From: Thioalkalivibrio sp.
Lineage (GTDB): Bacteria; Pseudomonadota; Gammaproteobacteria; Ectothiorhodospirales; Ectothiorhodospiraceae
Reading direction: 5' to 3'
Assembly: GCA_007120155.1 (NCBI GenBank)
Contig: SKOF01000493.1
Span: 1 to 8,503 of the forward strand
DNA: 8,503 nucleotides
Below, one piece after another: positions 1 through 5,420 of the stretch. The position numbers were made by a program, and so were the translations under genes. The notes under the pieces are model-generated. The model did no database searches. It saw only the letters and a list, made by a program, of their open reading frames with translations, and was not told the DNA's origin. Every line of letters begins with the position of its first letter. Positions within the stretch are counted from its first letter, which is position 1.

Positions 1-219
1 CCTGTTCGCCCGGAGGACCGGGCTCCTACGTGTGCCTTGATCCTCACCCCGCAGGAGCCCCGTTCCCCGGGCGAACCGGCCGTTGCCGACGAAGGCTTTC
101 CATTCGAGACGCCGAAGAACCAATAAATTACGAGTTGTGTGGCAAGAGGTATGTGTTCCCGATTCACGTATGCCATACCGGCCGGCCCCGATCGTCGACA
201 CCCGCGCAAACGCCGATCT
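1..219. other. non-coding flank with large inverted repeat
   Basis: No convincing gene is seen here. The segment lies downstream of the minus-strand protease gene and reaches the window edge. Positions 4-76 form a two-part inverted repeat (described separately). Positions 115-180 are clearly more AT-rich than the surroundings (for example ccaataaattacg around 120-132), as in a promoter or untranslated region, but I could not find a -35/-10 pair with acceptable spacing on either strand. It may hold the control region of a gene to the left of the window. Confidence 0.5.
4..76. repeat. two-part perfect inverted repeat (18 paired bases)
   Basis: GTTCGCCCGG at 4-13 is the exact reverse complement of CCGGGCGAAC at 67-76, and GGGCTCCT at 20-27 is the exact reverse complement of AGGAGCCC at 53-60. 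The two arms are nested, giving a 10-pair outer stem, a symmetric 6+6 internal loop and an 8-pair inner stem around a 25-base loop. There is no U-tract on either side, so it is not a plain intrinsic terminator. It could be a structured RNA, a terminator for the protease gene acting by another route, or one copy of a dispersed palindromic repeat. Confidence 0.6.
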
Positions 220-1356
220 TCAGCCCTGCTCCAGTTCGGCCCGAATCTGCAGGAAGCGCAGGAGGTCCTTGAGCACGAGCATGCCGACCACCCGGTCGCC
301 CTCGGTCACCATCAGCCGGCTGCTCTCGCTGCGCTGCATCTGTTCCAGTGCCTCGTTGGCATCCGCATCGGCGTCCACGGTGTGGGCCTCGCCGAACTTC
401 CGGCACGTGTCCCCGACCCGGGTTCGTGACCATGCGTCCCGCGGCACGGTTTGCACCTGGCGGAGGCTGGTGTATCCCAGCAGGCGCCCGTCCCGGACCA
501 CCGGGAAGATGTCGAAGGCGTGGTGGTAGAGATATCTGTCCACGAAGTCCTGGATGGTCGTGTCCGAGGGCACGGTGACCGGGTCGGTGGTCATGAAGCG
601 CCGCACGGTCTGGCCCTTGAGGGCCAACTGGGTCACGAGATGCTGGTAGCTGGCGATCGCGGCGCCGCGGATGAACAGCCCGATCAGGAACCACCACATC
701 CCGCCGATGAAGTTGCCGGAGAGGAAGCTGTAGATTCCCAGCGCCACCAGCAGCAGGCCGAAGCCCTGGCCCAGCCGGGAGGCCCAGAGCGTCGCCCGGC
801 GCATGTCCCCCCACCAGCGCCAGAGGGCGGCCCGGAACACCCTGCCGCCGTCCATGGGAAATCCGGGCACCATGTTGAACACGGCCAGCAGCAGGTTGAT
901 GAAGCCCAGGTAACCGGCGACGCCGGCAATGTGCTGGGGCACGCCCAGCGCCATCATGACCACAGCCACCAGATAGAAGGCCCCGGCCAGGATCACGCTG
1001 GCGATAGGTCCGGCGATGGCCATCCAGAACTCCTCCCCCGGCCGTTTGGGCTCGGCCTGAAGCTCAGCCATGCCGCCGAACAGGAACAGGGTGATGCCGC
1101 CCACCGGCAGACCGTAGGCGCGGGCGACCAGGGAATGGCTCAGCTCATGGAACAGCAGCGAGAAGAACAGCCCCAGCATGCCCACAAGGCCCATCAGCCA
1201 GTACGTGGACGGGGCGAGGCCGGGGAAGGCGAACGGGAACAGCGCCGCCGCCAGCGACCAGGTGATCAGCAGCGCCAGGAACAGCCAGCTGACATTGGCC
1301 CGGACCTCGAAGCCGAGCACCCGGAACAGCCTGAAGCTTTCACCGAACATCGCCAC
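220..1356 (-). CDS. site-2 protease (M50 family) with C-terminal CBS pair
   Basis: This is a 378-residue integral membrane zinc metalloprotease that is expected to cut substrates within the membrane. The zinc-binding HELSH motif is at residues 70-74. The second conserved motif, NMVPGFPMDGG at 161-171, supplies the metal-ligand aspartate (D169). Hydrophobic helices lie at about 13-41, 52-78, 113-137, 143-163, 195-213 and 217-237. Two CBS domains follow (about 250-305 and 312-370), the layout of the SpoIVFB-like, CBS-bearing branch of site-2 proteases, in which CBS domains are thought to sense adenine nucleotides. The start is GTG at 1356, preceded closely by GGAG; an ATG two codons in (1350) is equally possible. 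It is divergent from hsp20 across 199 bases, which fits a role in membrane or protein-quality stress. The natural substrate is unknown; no anti-sigma factor gene is adjacent. Confidence 0.93.
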   Translation of the reverse strand: MAMFGESFRLFRVLGFEVRANVSWLFLALLITWSLAAALFPFAFPGLAPSTYWLMGLVGMLGLFFSLLFHELSHSLVARAYGLPVGGITLFLFGGMAELQAEPKRPGEEFWMAIAGPIASVILAGAFYLVAVVMMALGVPQHIAGVAGYLGFINLLLAVFNMVPGFPMDGGRVFRAALWRWWGDMRRATLWASRLGQGFGLLLVALGIYSFLSGNFIGGMWWFLIGLFIRGAAIASYQHLVTQLALKGQTVRRFMTTDPVTVPSDTTIQDFVDRYLYHHAFDIFPVVRDGRLLGYTSLRQVQTVPRDAWSRTRVGDTCRKFGEAHTVDADADANEALEQMQRSESSRLMVTEGDRVVGMLVLKDLLRFLQIRAELEQG

Positions 1357-1371
1357 CCGTCTCCATCAGGT

Positions 1372-1389
1372 CCGCCGGGTTCCCGGCGG
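1372..1389. repeat. short perfect inverted repeat in protease leader
   Basis: CCGCCGGG (1372-1379) and CCCGGCGG (1382-1389) are reverse complements separated by two bases. The repeat lies just upstream of the protease start, inside its predicted 5' untranslated region. It could be a leader hairpin or a protein-binding site; GC-rich background makes chance possible. Confidence 0.4.
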
Positions 1390-1468
1390 TTCCCGGCCAT
1401 CTTGCCAGCATGGGTCGGGTCGCGCATCCGCCGCCGTCGCCGACCGGCGCCCGTGGGGCCGCAGGACT

Positions 1469-1496
1469 CTTGAAAACGGCGCGGGCGCCCCCAGAA
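1469..1496 (+). promoter_or_regulatory. sigma-32-type heat-shock promoter of hsp20
   Basis: CTTGAAA at 1469-1475 and CCCCAGAA at 1489-1496 are separated by 13 bases. The sigma-32 (RpoH) consensus is CTTGAA, then 13-15 bases, then CCCCATNT, so the -35 is exact and the -10 keeps the diagnostic CCCCA. Transcription would start near 1502-1505, giving a leader of only about 50 bases before the hsp20 ATG at 1556. The position in front of a small heat-shock gene strongly supports the call. Confidence 0.75.
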
Positions 1497-1523
1497 AAAT
1501 ATCTGCCATGGCAGTGATATCAA
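1496..1523 (-). promoter_or_regulatory. sigma-70-like promoter of the site-2 protease
   Basis: On the minus strand TTGATA (plus positions 1518-1523) and TATTTT (plus 1496-1501) are 16 bases apart, matching five and four of six bases of the TTGACA/TATAAT consensus. Transcription would start near 1489, leaving a leader of about 130 bases. The site overlaps the region where hsp20 transcription begins, so the two promoters could interfere with each other. It is a plausible but unproven call. Confidence 0.45.
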
Positions 1524-1564
1524 CCAACCGTTACTTGCAATGGAGGTGATGACATATGGCCATG
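1507..1564 (+). promoter_or_regulatory. candidate RNA thermometer in hsp20 leader
   Basis: The leader folds by hand into one long imperfect hairpin. The outer helix pairs 1507-1512 with 1559-1564 (6 pairs, inside the coding start). Next come 1514-1516 with 1553-1555, 1518-1522 with 1547-1551, CC 1524-1525 with GG 1545-1546, and 1528-1532 with 1539-1543, closing a six-base loop. That makes 21 pairs, three of them G-U, interrupted by an A-A mismatch, a bulged A and an AA/A internal loop. The Shine-Dalgarno run 1542-1550 is paired except for A1544, and the AUG (1556-1558) sits in an internal loop. Imperfect stems over the ribosome site are typical of RNA thermometers, which melt on heating to allow translation. 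It lacks the U(U/C)GCU element of ROSE and the four-U run of fourU thermometers. Confidence 0.55.
1542..1550 (+). promoter_or_regulatory. strong Shine-Dalgarno of hsp20
   Basis: GGAGGTGAT is a full match to the 16S rRNA tail complement, with nine bases between GGAGG and the ATG at 1556. Such a strong site would be translated constitutively unless masked, which fits the hairpin described over 1507-1564. Confidence 0.85.
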
Positions 1565-2008
1565 ATTCTGCGCGATGATCCGTTCACGATGCTGACCCGG
1601 CTGCATGACGAGCTGGCCCGTGCGATGGGTACGCCGCGCCACGCCTGGGGCAACGAGGGCCGCGAGATGACGGTGGCCGACTGGATGCCCCTGGTGGACA
1701 TCCGTGAGGAGCCGGACCGCTTCCTGCTGATGGCCGATGTCCCCGGCGTCAGGGCCGATGACGTGGAGGTCACACTGGAAGGCGGTGTGCTGCGCATCAA
1801 GGGCAGCCGCAAGCTCGAGGCGTTCCAGAGCGAGGGCGGCCGCTACGGCCGGCAGGAACGGCCGACGGGGGATTTCTATCGTCAGTTCCTGCTCCCCGAA
1901 AGCGCCAACCCGGACGAGGTCAGCGCCCGTGTCCACGACGGCATCCTCGAGGTGACCATCGGCAAGCGGGCCGAGACGCAACCGCGGCGCATCGAGGTGG
2001 TGCACTGA
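1556..2008 (+). CDS. small heat-shock protein, Hsp20/alpha-crystallin family
   Basis: This 150-residue cytoplasmic chaperone of the ATP-independent holdase type binds unfolding proteins during heat stress and hands them to Hsp70 and Hsp100 systems. The alpha-crystallin domain spans about residues 42-136, beginning WMPLVDIREEPDRF (43-56). The family signature A-x-x-x-[ND]-G-[VI]-L appears as ARVHDGIL at 124-131. The C-terminal I-x-V anchor that drives oligomer assembly is I146-E147-V148. The N-terminal arm (1-41) is typical in length. The sequence resembles the general bacterial Hsp20 type (Hsp16-like) more than E. coli IbpA/IbpB, so no symbol is assigned. The start is fixed by the Shine-Dalgarno at 1542. 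Control appears two-layered: a sigma-32-like promoter and a structured leader. It is monocistronic, ended by the terminator at 2034-2062. Confidence 0.96.
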   Translation: MAMILRDDPFTMLTRLHDELARAMGTPRHAWGNEGREMTVADWMPLVDIREEPDRFLLMADVPGVRADDVEVTLEGGVLRIKGSRKLEAFQSEGGRYGRQERPTGDFYRQFLLPESANPDEVSARVHDGILEVTIGKRAETQPRRIEVVH

Positions 2009-2033
2009 TCGGCGCCTCGCCTGCGAAGACAGG

Positions 2034-2062
2034 AAAGGGCGGGGATCTTCCCCGCCCTTTTT
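2034..2062 (+). terminator. rho-independent terminator of hsp20
   Basis: An 11-pair perfect stem (AAAGGGCGGGG at 2034-2044 with CCCCGCCCTTT at 2050-2060) with a five-base loop is followed by a T run (2058-2062). It starts 25 bases after the hsp20 stop. In the opposite direction the stem is followed only by TTTCCTGT, so it may also slow transcription from the convergent minus-strand gene, but less efficiently. Confidence 0.92.
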
Positions 2063-2119
2063 CTCTGAGCCAGCCACGAGCCGGGGTGAACACCCGCCCC
2101 GGCGGATGTGCGCGCGGCG

Positions 2120-2746
2120 TCAGTGGGCGTGCGCCGCCCCGGCCGCCACCGGACTGCCGTGGTCGTGTCCGCCGGCTGCCGAAATGGCCGTGTGGACGTC
2201 CTCCAGGTAGTGGACATACTGGACATACGCCTCCACGAACTCGCGGCCCGCGGCGACGCTCTCCCCGGCCTGCTTCCTGGCGTTCGACGCCGCGGCGAAC
2301 CGCTCCCGGGCGGTCTGCTCGAATTTCCGGGTGATCCTGCCCACCAGCTCATCGATGTTGCCCTGCTCCAGGGCCGCGTCCGCGGCTATCACCGCCGGGT
2401 CGATCTCCCCCGCCGGCTGGATGCCCGTGAAGGGTGCACCCTCGGAAGCCCGGTGGACCCGGACGAGCGTCGTGAACAGCTGGTGGTCGGCGAACTCCCG
2501 GGCCTCCTCGCCCAGTGCACGGACGCGCAGGGTCTTGTCGAACACCGCCCGGATGTGGCCCTCGTCGGCGGCCGGCACCCACTTCAGCAGCGGGGTGACA
2601 TCCGCGCCGGCCAGGGCGGCCTGCGCCTCCGTGATGACCGGGCCGTCCATGGCGTCACAGTGTGCCGCCGCGCTGTTCACCACCAGCAGGCTGAGCGCGG
2701 TGGCCGCGACGATCGCGTGCAGGCTCTTACGGAATATCGGTTTCAT
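2120..2746 (-). CDS. secreted DUF6448-like protein with His-rich tail
   Basis: This 208-residue exported protein has no known function. The start at 2746 is chosen because GAGGAG lies seven bases upstream and a clear signal peptide follows: basic residues at 4-10, a hydrophobic core at 11-23 and a likely cut after AAA at 26-28. The mature protein would then begin HCDAMDGPV (29-37), the hallmark opening of the family I take to be DUF6448. Other conserved-looking stretches are RVHRASEGAPFTG (96-108) and VEAYVQYVHYLE (171-182). The mature part reads as mainly helical and soluble, so it is probably periplasmic. The last 15 residues contain H194, H196, H206 and H208, a possible metal-binding tail. 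It lies downstream of the AraC-type gene on the same strand, 285 bases away, and converges on hsp20. The family name is from memory and should be verified by a profile search. Confidence 0.85.
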   Translation of the reverse strand: MKPIFRKSLHAIVAATALSLLVVNSAAAHCDAMDGPVITEAQAALAGADVTPLLKWVPAADEGHIRAVFDKTLRVRALGEEAREFADHQLFTTLVRVHRASEGAPFTGIQPAGEIDPAVIAADAALEQGNIDELVGRITRKFEQTARERFAAASNARKQAGESVAAGREFVEAYVQYVHYLEDVHTAISAAGGHDHGSPVAAGAAHAH

Positions 2747-3031
2747 ATCAGTTCTCCTCGGTTCAGGGGCAGGAAGCCTGTGTGGCCGGCAAGGCCGGCG
2801 GTGCGGGCTCATCACCCACGCACACATTTCCTGGTGAACCATGCTGACGAAACCGGTTGGCGGCGTCGTTCGAACGGGTGTACTCGTACGCCGGGGCGCC
2901 ACGCCTGAAAGAGACTGTATTTCAATCGGTTGCGGGTTCGGTTTTTGTCAAACCGAAAGTCGAACCGGAAAATCTGTCCGGGCTGGGGACGCAATGGGGC
3001 CTTCGCGACGGAAGCCGGCGGGATGTGCGGT
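2747..3031. other. intergenic control region with repeats
   Basis: This lies between the AraC-type gene and the secreted-protein gene, both on the minus strand. It holds a hairpin in the secreted-protein leader (GCCGGC at 2785-2790 and again at 2794-2799, a self-complementary repeat around AAG) and the palindromic block at 2937-2957. A TTGACA -35 match exists on the minus strand (plus 2946-2951), but no good -10 is found 16-18 bases further on. No gene is seen. Confidence 0.5.
2937..2957. repeat. 8-base inverted repeat, possible operator
   Basis: TTCGGTTT (2937-2944) and AAACCGAA (2950-2957) are perfect reverse complements around TTGTC. The block overlaps a minus-strand TTGACA (2946-2951). 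The right arm continues into a loose direct repeat, AACCGAAAGT (2951-2960) and AACCGGAAAAT (2963-2973), with starts 12 bases apart. AraC-type proteins usually bind direct repeats, so this could be a regulator site ahead of the secreted-protein gene. There is no U-tract for a terminator. Confidence 0.45.
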
Positions 3032-4165
3032 TCAATCCTGTCGTGCCCGGTACTCGCTTGGCGTCATTCCCGTGGCCTTCTTGAAGGCCGTGTTGAACAC
3101 CGATTTCGAATTGAACCCGGCGTCGTACATGATCTGCAGGATGCTGGCCGTGTTGGACTCATCGTCCAGCTGCCGTCTTGCCTCCTCGACACGGTAGCCG
3201 CTGACGAACTCGAAGAAGTTCCGGCCAAATCCCAGATTGATGGCCCGGGAGAGCTCGCGCGGCGGCACATTCAGCTGCCGGGCCAGCTGTTCCACGGTGA
3301 GATTCGAGTGCAGGTAGGGTTTGTCTTCCGCCATGATCCGGCCCAGCCGGTCAATAAGCGCGCTGTCGGGAGGGGGCGCCGTTTCCGCTTCCTGCCCGGC
3401 GGCCGCCAGCCCCGCCTCCTCGGCGCTGAGCCCCGAGAAGATGACGGGCTGGCGCAGCGCGTTGAGCAACAGGTAGTTGATGAACAGGAACCCGGTAACC
3501 GCGCCGATGGCGGACACCCACGCGGCGCTGGCGCTGCTCTTGAACACATGGGCGGAGAGGCAATAGAACAGGCTCACGGTCCAGACGACCGAGTAGCCGA
3601 CCAGCAGGGTGCGCAGCCAGGCCAGCTGCTTGTTCTCGATACTGGAGAATATCTGGCGAAGATCGACGCCGAAGCGGTTGATGGTGCGGATCGTCGCGTA
3701 GAGGTAGCCGAGAAAGACCAGATGGATCGCCACGGCCAGCAGGGGGGAGGTCAGGACACCCGGATGATCCCGCTCCATGAGGATCTGAAGCTTCACCTCC
3801 ACGGGTTGCAGGTAGTACTCCACCAGAAAGATCGCCGAGACGACCCAGAACAGCAGGGTGTGAACGGCGTGTTCCTTGCGCAGCCTGAAGTCCCGGTACA
3901 TGAGGGATCTTGCGTACAGGTACAGCGTGCCTGCCTGCAACAGTCCGATCAGCGTGCCCATGTAGGCGAAATCGGGATAGCGAAGCGCCAGCCCGGTGCC
4001 GTAGAGAAAGATCTCCGTCAGCCCGGCGGCGAAGAAGATCACCGTCGCCAGGAGCAGCCGGTTGCTGACCAGACCGACATTGGCCGGCAGCAACAGGAAC
4101 ACCGCCAGCGCCAGCGACTGGATGATGCTGGTGAGGAGCAGAATGTCCGTGATGTTCAGGTACAT
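3032..4165 (-). CDS. membrane-anchored AraC-family transcriptional regulator
   Basis: This 377-residue protein joins an N-terminal membrane half to a C-terminal AraC/XylS DNA-binding domain. About seven hydrophobic helices occur (roughly 6-27, 36-57, 66-88, 100-118, 139-160, 186-206 and 216-236). A Pro/Glu/Ala-rich linker (about 245-268) leads to two helix-turn-helix units: the first near 289-310 (LTVEQLARQLNVPPRELSRA), the second near 339-360. The second runs into the family signature AGFNSKSVFNTAFKKATGMTPSEYR (residues 349-373). The layout implies sensing in or across the membrane with DNA binding at the inner face; the signal is unknown. ATG at 4165 has no clear Shine-Dalgarno but the protein begins sensibly there. 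Likely targets are the neighbouring secreted-protein gene and its own promoter, judged only by position. Confidence 0.93.
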   Translation of the reverse strand: MYLNITDILLLTSIIQSLALAVFLLLPANVGLVSNRLLLATVIFFAAGLTEIFLYGTGLALRYPDFAYMGTLIGLLQAGTLYLYARSLMYRDFRLRKEHAVHTLLFWVVSAIFLVEYYLQPVEVKLQILMERDHPGVLTSPLLAVAIHLVFLGYLYATIRTINRFGVDLRQIFSSIENKQLAWLRTLLVGYSVVWTVSLFYCLSAHVFKSSASAAWVSAIGAVTGFLFINYLLLNALRQPVIFSGLSAEEAGLAAAGQEAETAPPPDSALIDRLGRIMAEDKPYLHSNLTVEQLARQLNVPPRELSRAINLGFGRNFFEFVSGYRVEEARRQLDDESNTASILQIMYDAGFNSKSVFNTAFKKATGMTPSEYRARQD

Positions 4166-4188
4166 GCCGGGCGCAACCGCAGGTCTCG

Positions 4189-4205
4189 CGATCCGGAACG
4201 GATCG
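4189..4205. repeat. 7-base inverted repeat, possible operator of AraC-type gene
   Basis: CGATCCG (4189-4195) and CGGATCG (4199-4205) are perfect reverse complements around GAA. The element sits 24 bases before the AraC-type start codon, close to the transcription start implied by TACAAT at 4218-4223, where a repressor or autoregulatory site would be expected. The -35 for that -10 is poor. Confidence 0.45.
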
Positions 4206-4254
4206 ATTCCCGCGGCGATTGTAACCCGGCGGCCCTTTCAGCCCGGCGATGTTG

Positions 4255-4328
4255 CCGGCGACGGCGCCGCGAACATGTCCATCGCTTGATCTGCCGCAAT
4301 ACTTTGCAACGTACCGGCGATGGCGCCG
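4255..4328. repeat. pair of near-identical 15-base direct repeats
   Basis: CCGGCGACGGCGCCG (4255-4269) and CCGGCGATGGCGCCG (4314-4328) differ at one base and start 59 bases apart, upstream of the AraC-type gene. Direct repeats are the usual binding architecture of AraC proteins, but the unit is made of common GC-rich words, so chance cannot be excluded. Confidence 0.35.
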
Positions 4329-4357
4329 ATCCGCACGGCGTTAGCACGTGGATACCC

Positions 4358-4417
4358 ATGACATCGGCCGTGAAGTCTCCGCTGGCCGGCCTCCGGGTGC
4401 TTGCCCTGGGGGGCTGA
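4358..4417 (+). pseudogene. possible N-terminal remnant of CaiB/BaiF CoA-transferase
   Basis: The plus strand encodes, from ATG 4358 or GTG 4370, a 19-residue peptide ending SPLAGLRVLALGG before a TGA at 4415. Family III (CaiB/BaiF) CoA-transferases commonly open with P-L-x-G-[LI]-R-V-L-[DE]-L, so the match is close over about ten residues. Nothing downstream in any plus-strand frame continues the family sequence. It reads as the scar of a lost gene, though a chance match remains possible in GC-rich DNA. Confidence 0.3.
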
Positions 4418-4472
4418 CACAGGCCGACAGGCCGTACCACCCGTGCCGGAGGTCAGCCGGCCGGGTGGACGT

Positions 4473-5420
4473 TCATCGTCCCCCTGCCAGCGTGGACCCG
4501 GCGGGGCCGTCGGGGGCCTCAGCCTGCCCGTCACCGAACCGTGACCAGCTCCTGCCCCCGTCCCGGCTCTCACGCAGGGCCTGCGCCCGGGTGCGCGCAT
4601 CCATGGTCACCGCATAGAGGGTATCGGGATCGGTCGGATCCGACGCAAGATGCAGGATGAACCAGCCGTCAAACCCGGATACGGACTGCCAGTCCAGTTC
4701 GGGCTCGCTGGCGCGGAGCAGGCCAATGCCTGCCATGAACGCATAGACATTACCGTCCCGGGTCACATGCACCTTCGTGGCGGGCTGCGGGGCCGGGTGG
4801 ATCCGATGCCATGTCCGGCCGGCGTCGGCGCTCCTGAGCAGCCCTCCCTGTGTGGCCGCGTAGACCGCATCCGCATCCGTACTTGACCCGGCGAGCGCGA
4901 TGAGCCCATCCGGCAGGGGCCCGATCATCTCCCAGCTGTGCCCCGCGTCCGTGCTGCGTTGCAGGCCGCGGTAGGCGCCGTAGATCACGTCGGGATCGGC
5001 CTTGCTCACATCCATCTGGTGGAAGTCCACCGGGCCGTTGAGACCGTCCGAACGCTTCTGCCAGCTTCTGCCGTGATCCTTCGAGACGATGAAGCCCAGG
5101 TTGCCGCCTTGGGCGGGATGGCCGCTGGCGAAGAGTACACGCGGGTCGTCGGGGTGGGCCGTGAAGCCCATGAGATCGTCTTCGTGATCGGAGATCAGCC
5201 GGGCGCTTCCATCCGGAGCAACGCCATAGAGGCCGTGATGGGTTGCGAGGTAGATCAGCGAAGGATCGTCGCCCGCCACCGCAACGCCGTGAAAATGCGT
5301 CCGCTCACCGAGCTCGGCAAGGGTTGTGTCATCGGACAGGACTGAAGGGGACCAACCAACAATGGCGGCCAATGCAGCGGTGCCGGCAAGAAACGGCATC
5401 AGTTTCGGAGTCTTGAACAT
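4473..5420 (-). CDS. exported Asp-box beta-propeller protein, F510_1955-type glycosylhydrolase-like
   Basis: This 315-residue protein begins with a signal peptide or membrane anchor (residues 1-29, hydrophobic core 9-27). ATG 5420 is chosen because GAGG lies eight bases upstream and the export signal follows directly; the frame stays open further upstream without a Shine-Dalgarno. The mature part carries four Asp-boxes of the form S-x-D-x-G-x-[ST]-W at 113-120, 156-163, 197-204 and 285-292, the mark of BNR/sialidase-like beta-propellers. Family-like stretches are THFHGVAV (41-48), YLATHHGLYG (57-66), ASGHP (98-102) and GPVDFHQMDVSKADPDVIYG (129-148), as I recall for the proteins named F510_1955 family glycosylhydrolase. 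Enzymatic activity is not established by sequence; no sialidase Arg triad was identified. Probably periplasmic. It stands between the permease and the AraC-type gene with gaps of 231 and 307 bases. Confidence 0.88.
   Translation of the reverse strand: MFKTPKLMPFLAGTAALAAIVGWSPSVLSDDTTLAELGERTHFHGVAVAGDDPSLIYLATHHGLYGVAPDGSARLISDHEDDLMGFTAHPDDPRVLFASGHPAQGGNLGFIVSKDHGRSWQKRSDGLNGPVDFHQMDVSKADPDVIYGAYRGLQRSTDAGHSWEMIGPLPDGLIALAGSSTDADAVYAATQGGLLRSADAGRTWHRIHPAPQPATKVHVTRDGNVYAFMAGIGLLRASEPELDWQSVSGFDGWFILHLASDPTDPDTLYAVTMDARTRAQALRESRDGGRSWSRFGDGQAEAPDGPAGSTLAGGR

Larger units (their letters stand above)
4166..4472. other. 307-base control region upstream of AraC-type gene
   Basis: This is the gap between the AraC-type gene and the Asp-box protein gene, both on the minus strand. 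It contains a possible AraC promoter (-10 TACAAT at plus 4218-4223), a palindrome (4189-4205), a 15-base direct repeat (4255-4269 and 4314-4328), a CoA-transferase-like remnant (4358-4417), an 8-base tandem duplication ACAGGCCG (4419-4426, 4427-4434), and a hairpin just after the Asp-box protein stop (CCACCC 4437-4442 with GGGTGG 4463-4468, inner CCGG pairs) that lacks a U-tract. No intact gene is seen. Confidence 0.5.

Noticed and set aside
451..1473. 340-codon open frame on the plus strand opposite the site-2 protease
   Set aside because: It is antisense to a protease with intact catalytic motifs, is rich in His/Gln/Glu/Gly as GC-rich antisense frames are, and has no recognisable domain.
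1520..2077. 185-codon minus-strand frame opposite hsp20
   Set aside because: Antisense to a canonical Hsp20 gene and runs through its terminator.
2080..2103. GCCGGGG/CCCCGGC hairpin between hsp20 and the secreted-protein gene
   Set aside because: Considered as terminator of the minus-strand gene, but it is followed by CTCGTGGC rather than a U-tract.
2747..2902. N-terminal extension of the secreted protein to 2902
   Set aside because: The extension has no Shine-Dalgarno and would bury a clear signal peptide; the 2746 start has GAGGAG at ideal spacing.
2930..4417. 495-codon open frame on the plus strand opposite the AraC-type gene
   Set aside because: Antisense shadow of a gene with clear membrane helices and HTH signature. 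Only its last dozen codons, outside the AraC-type gene, were kept as a possible remnant.
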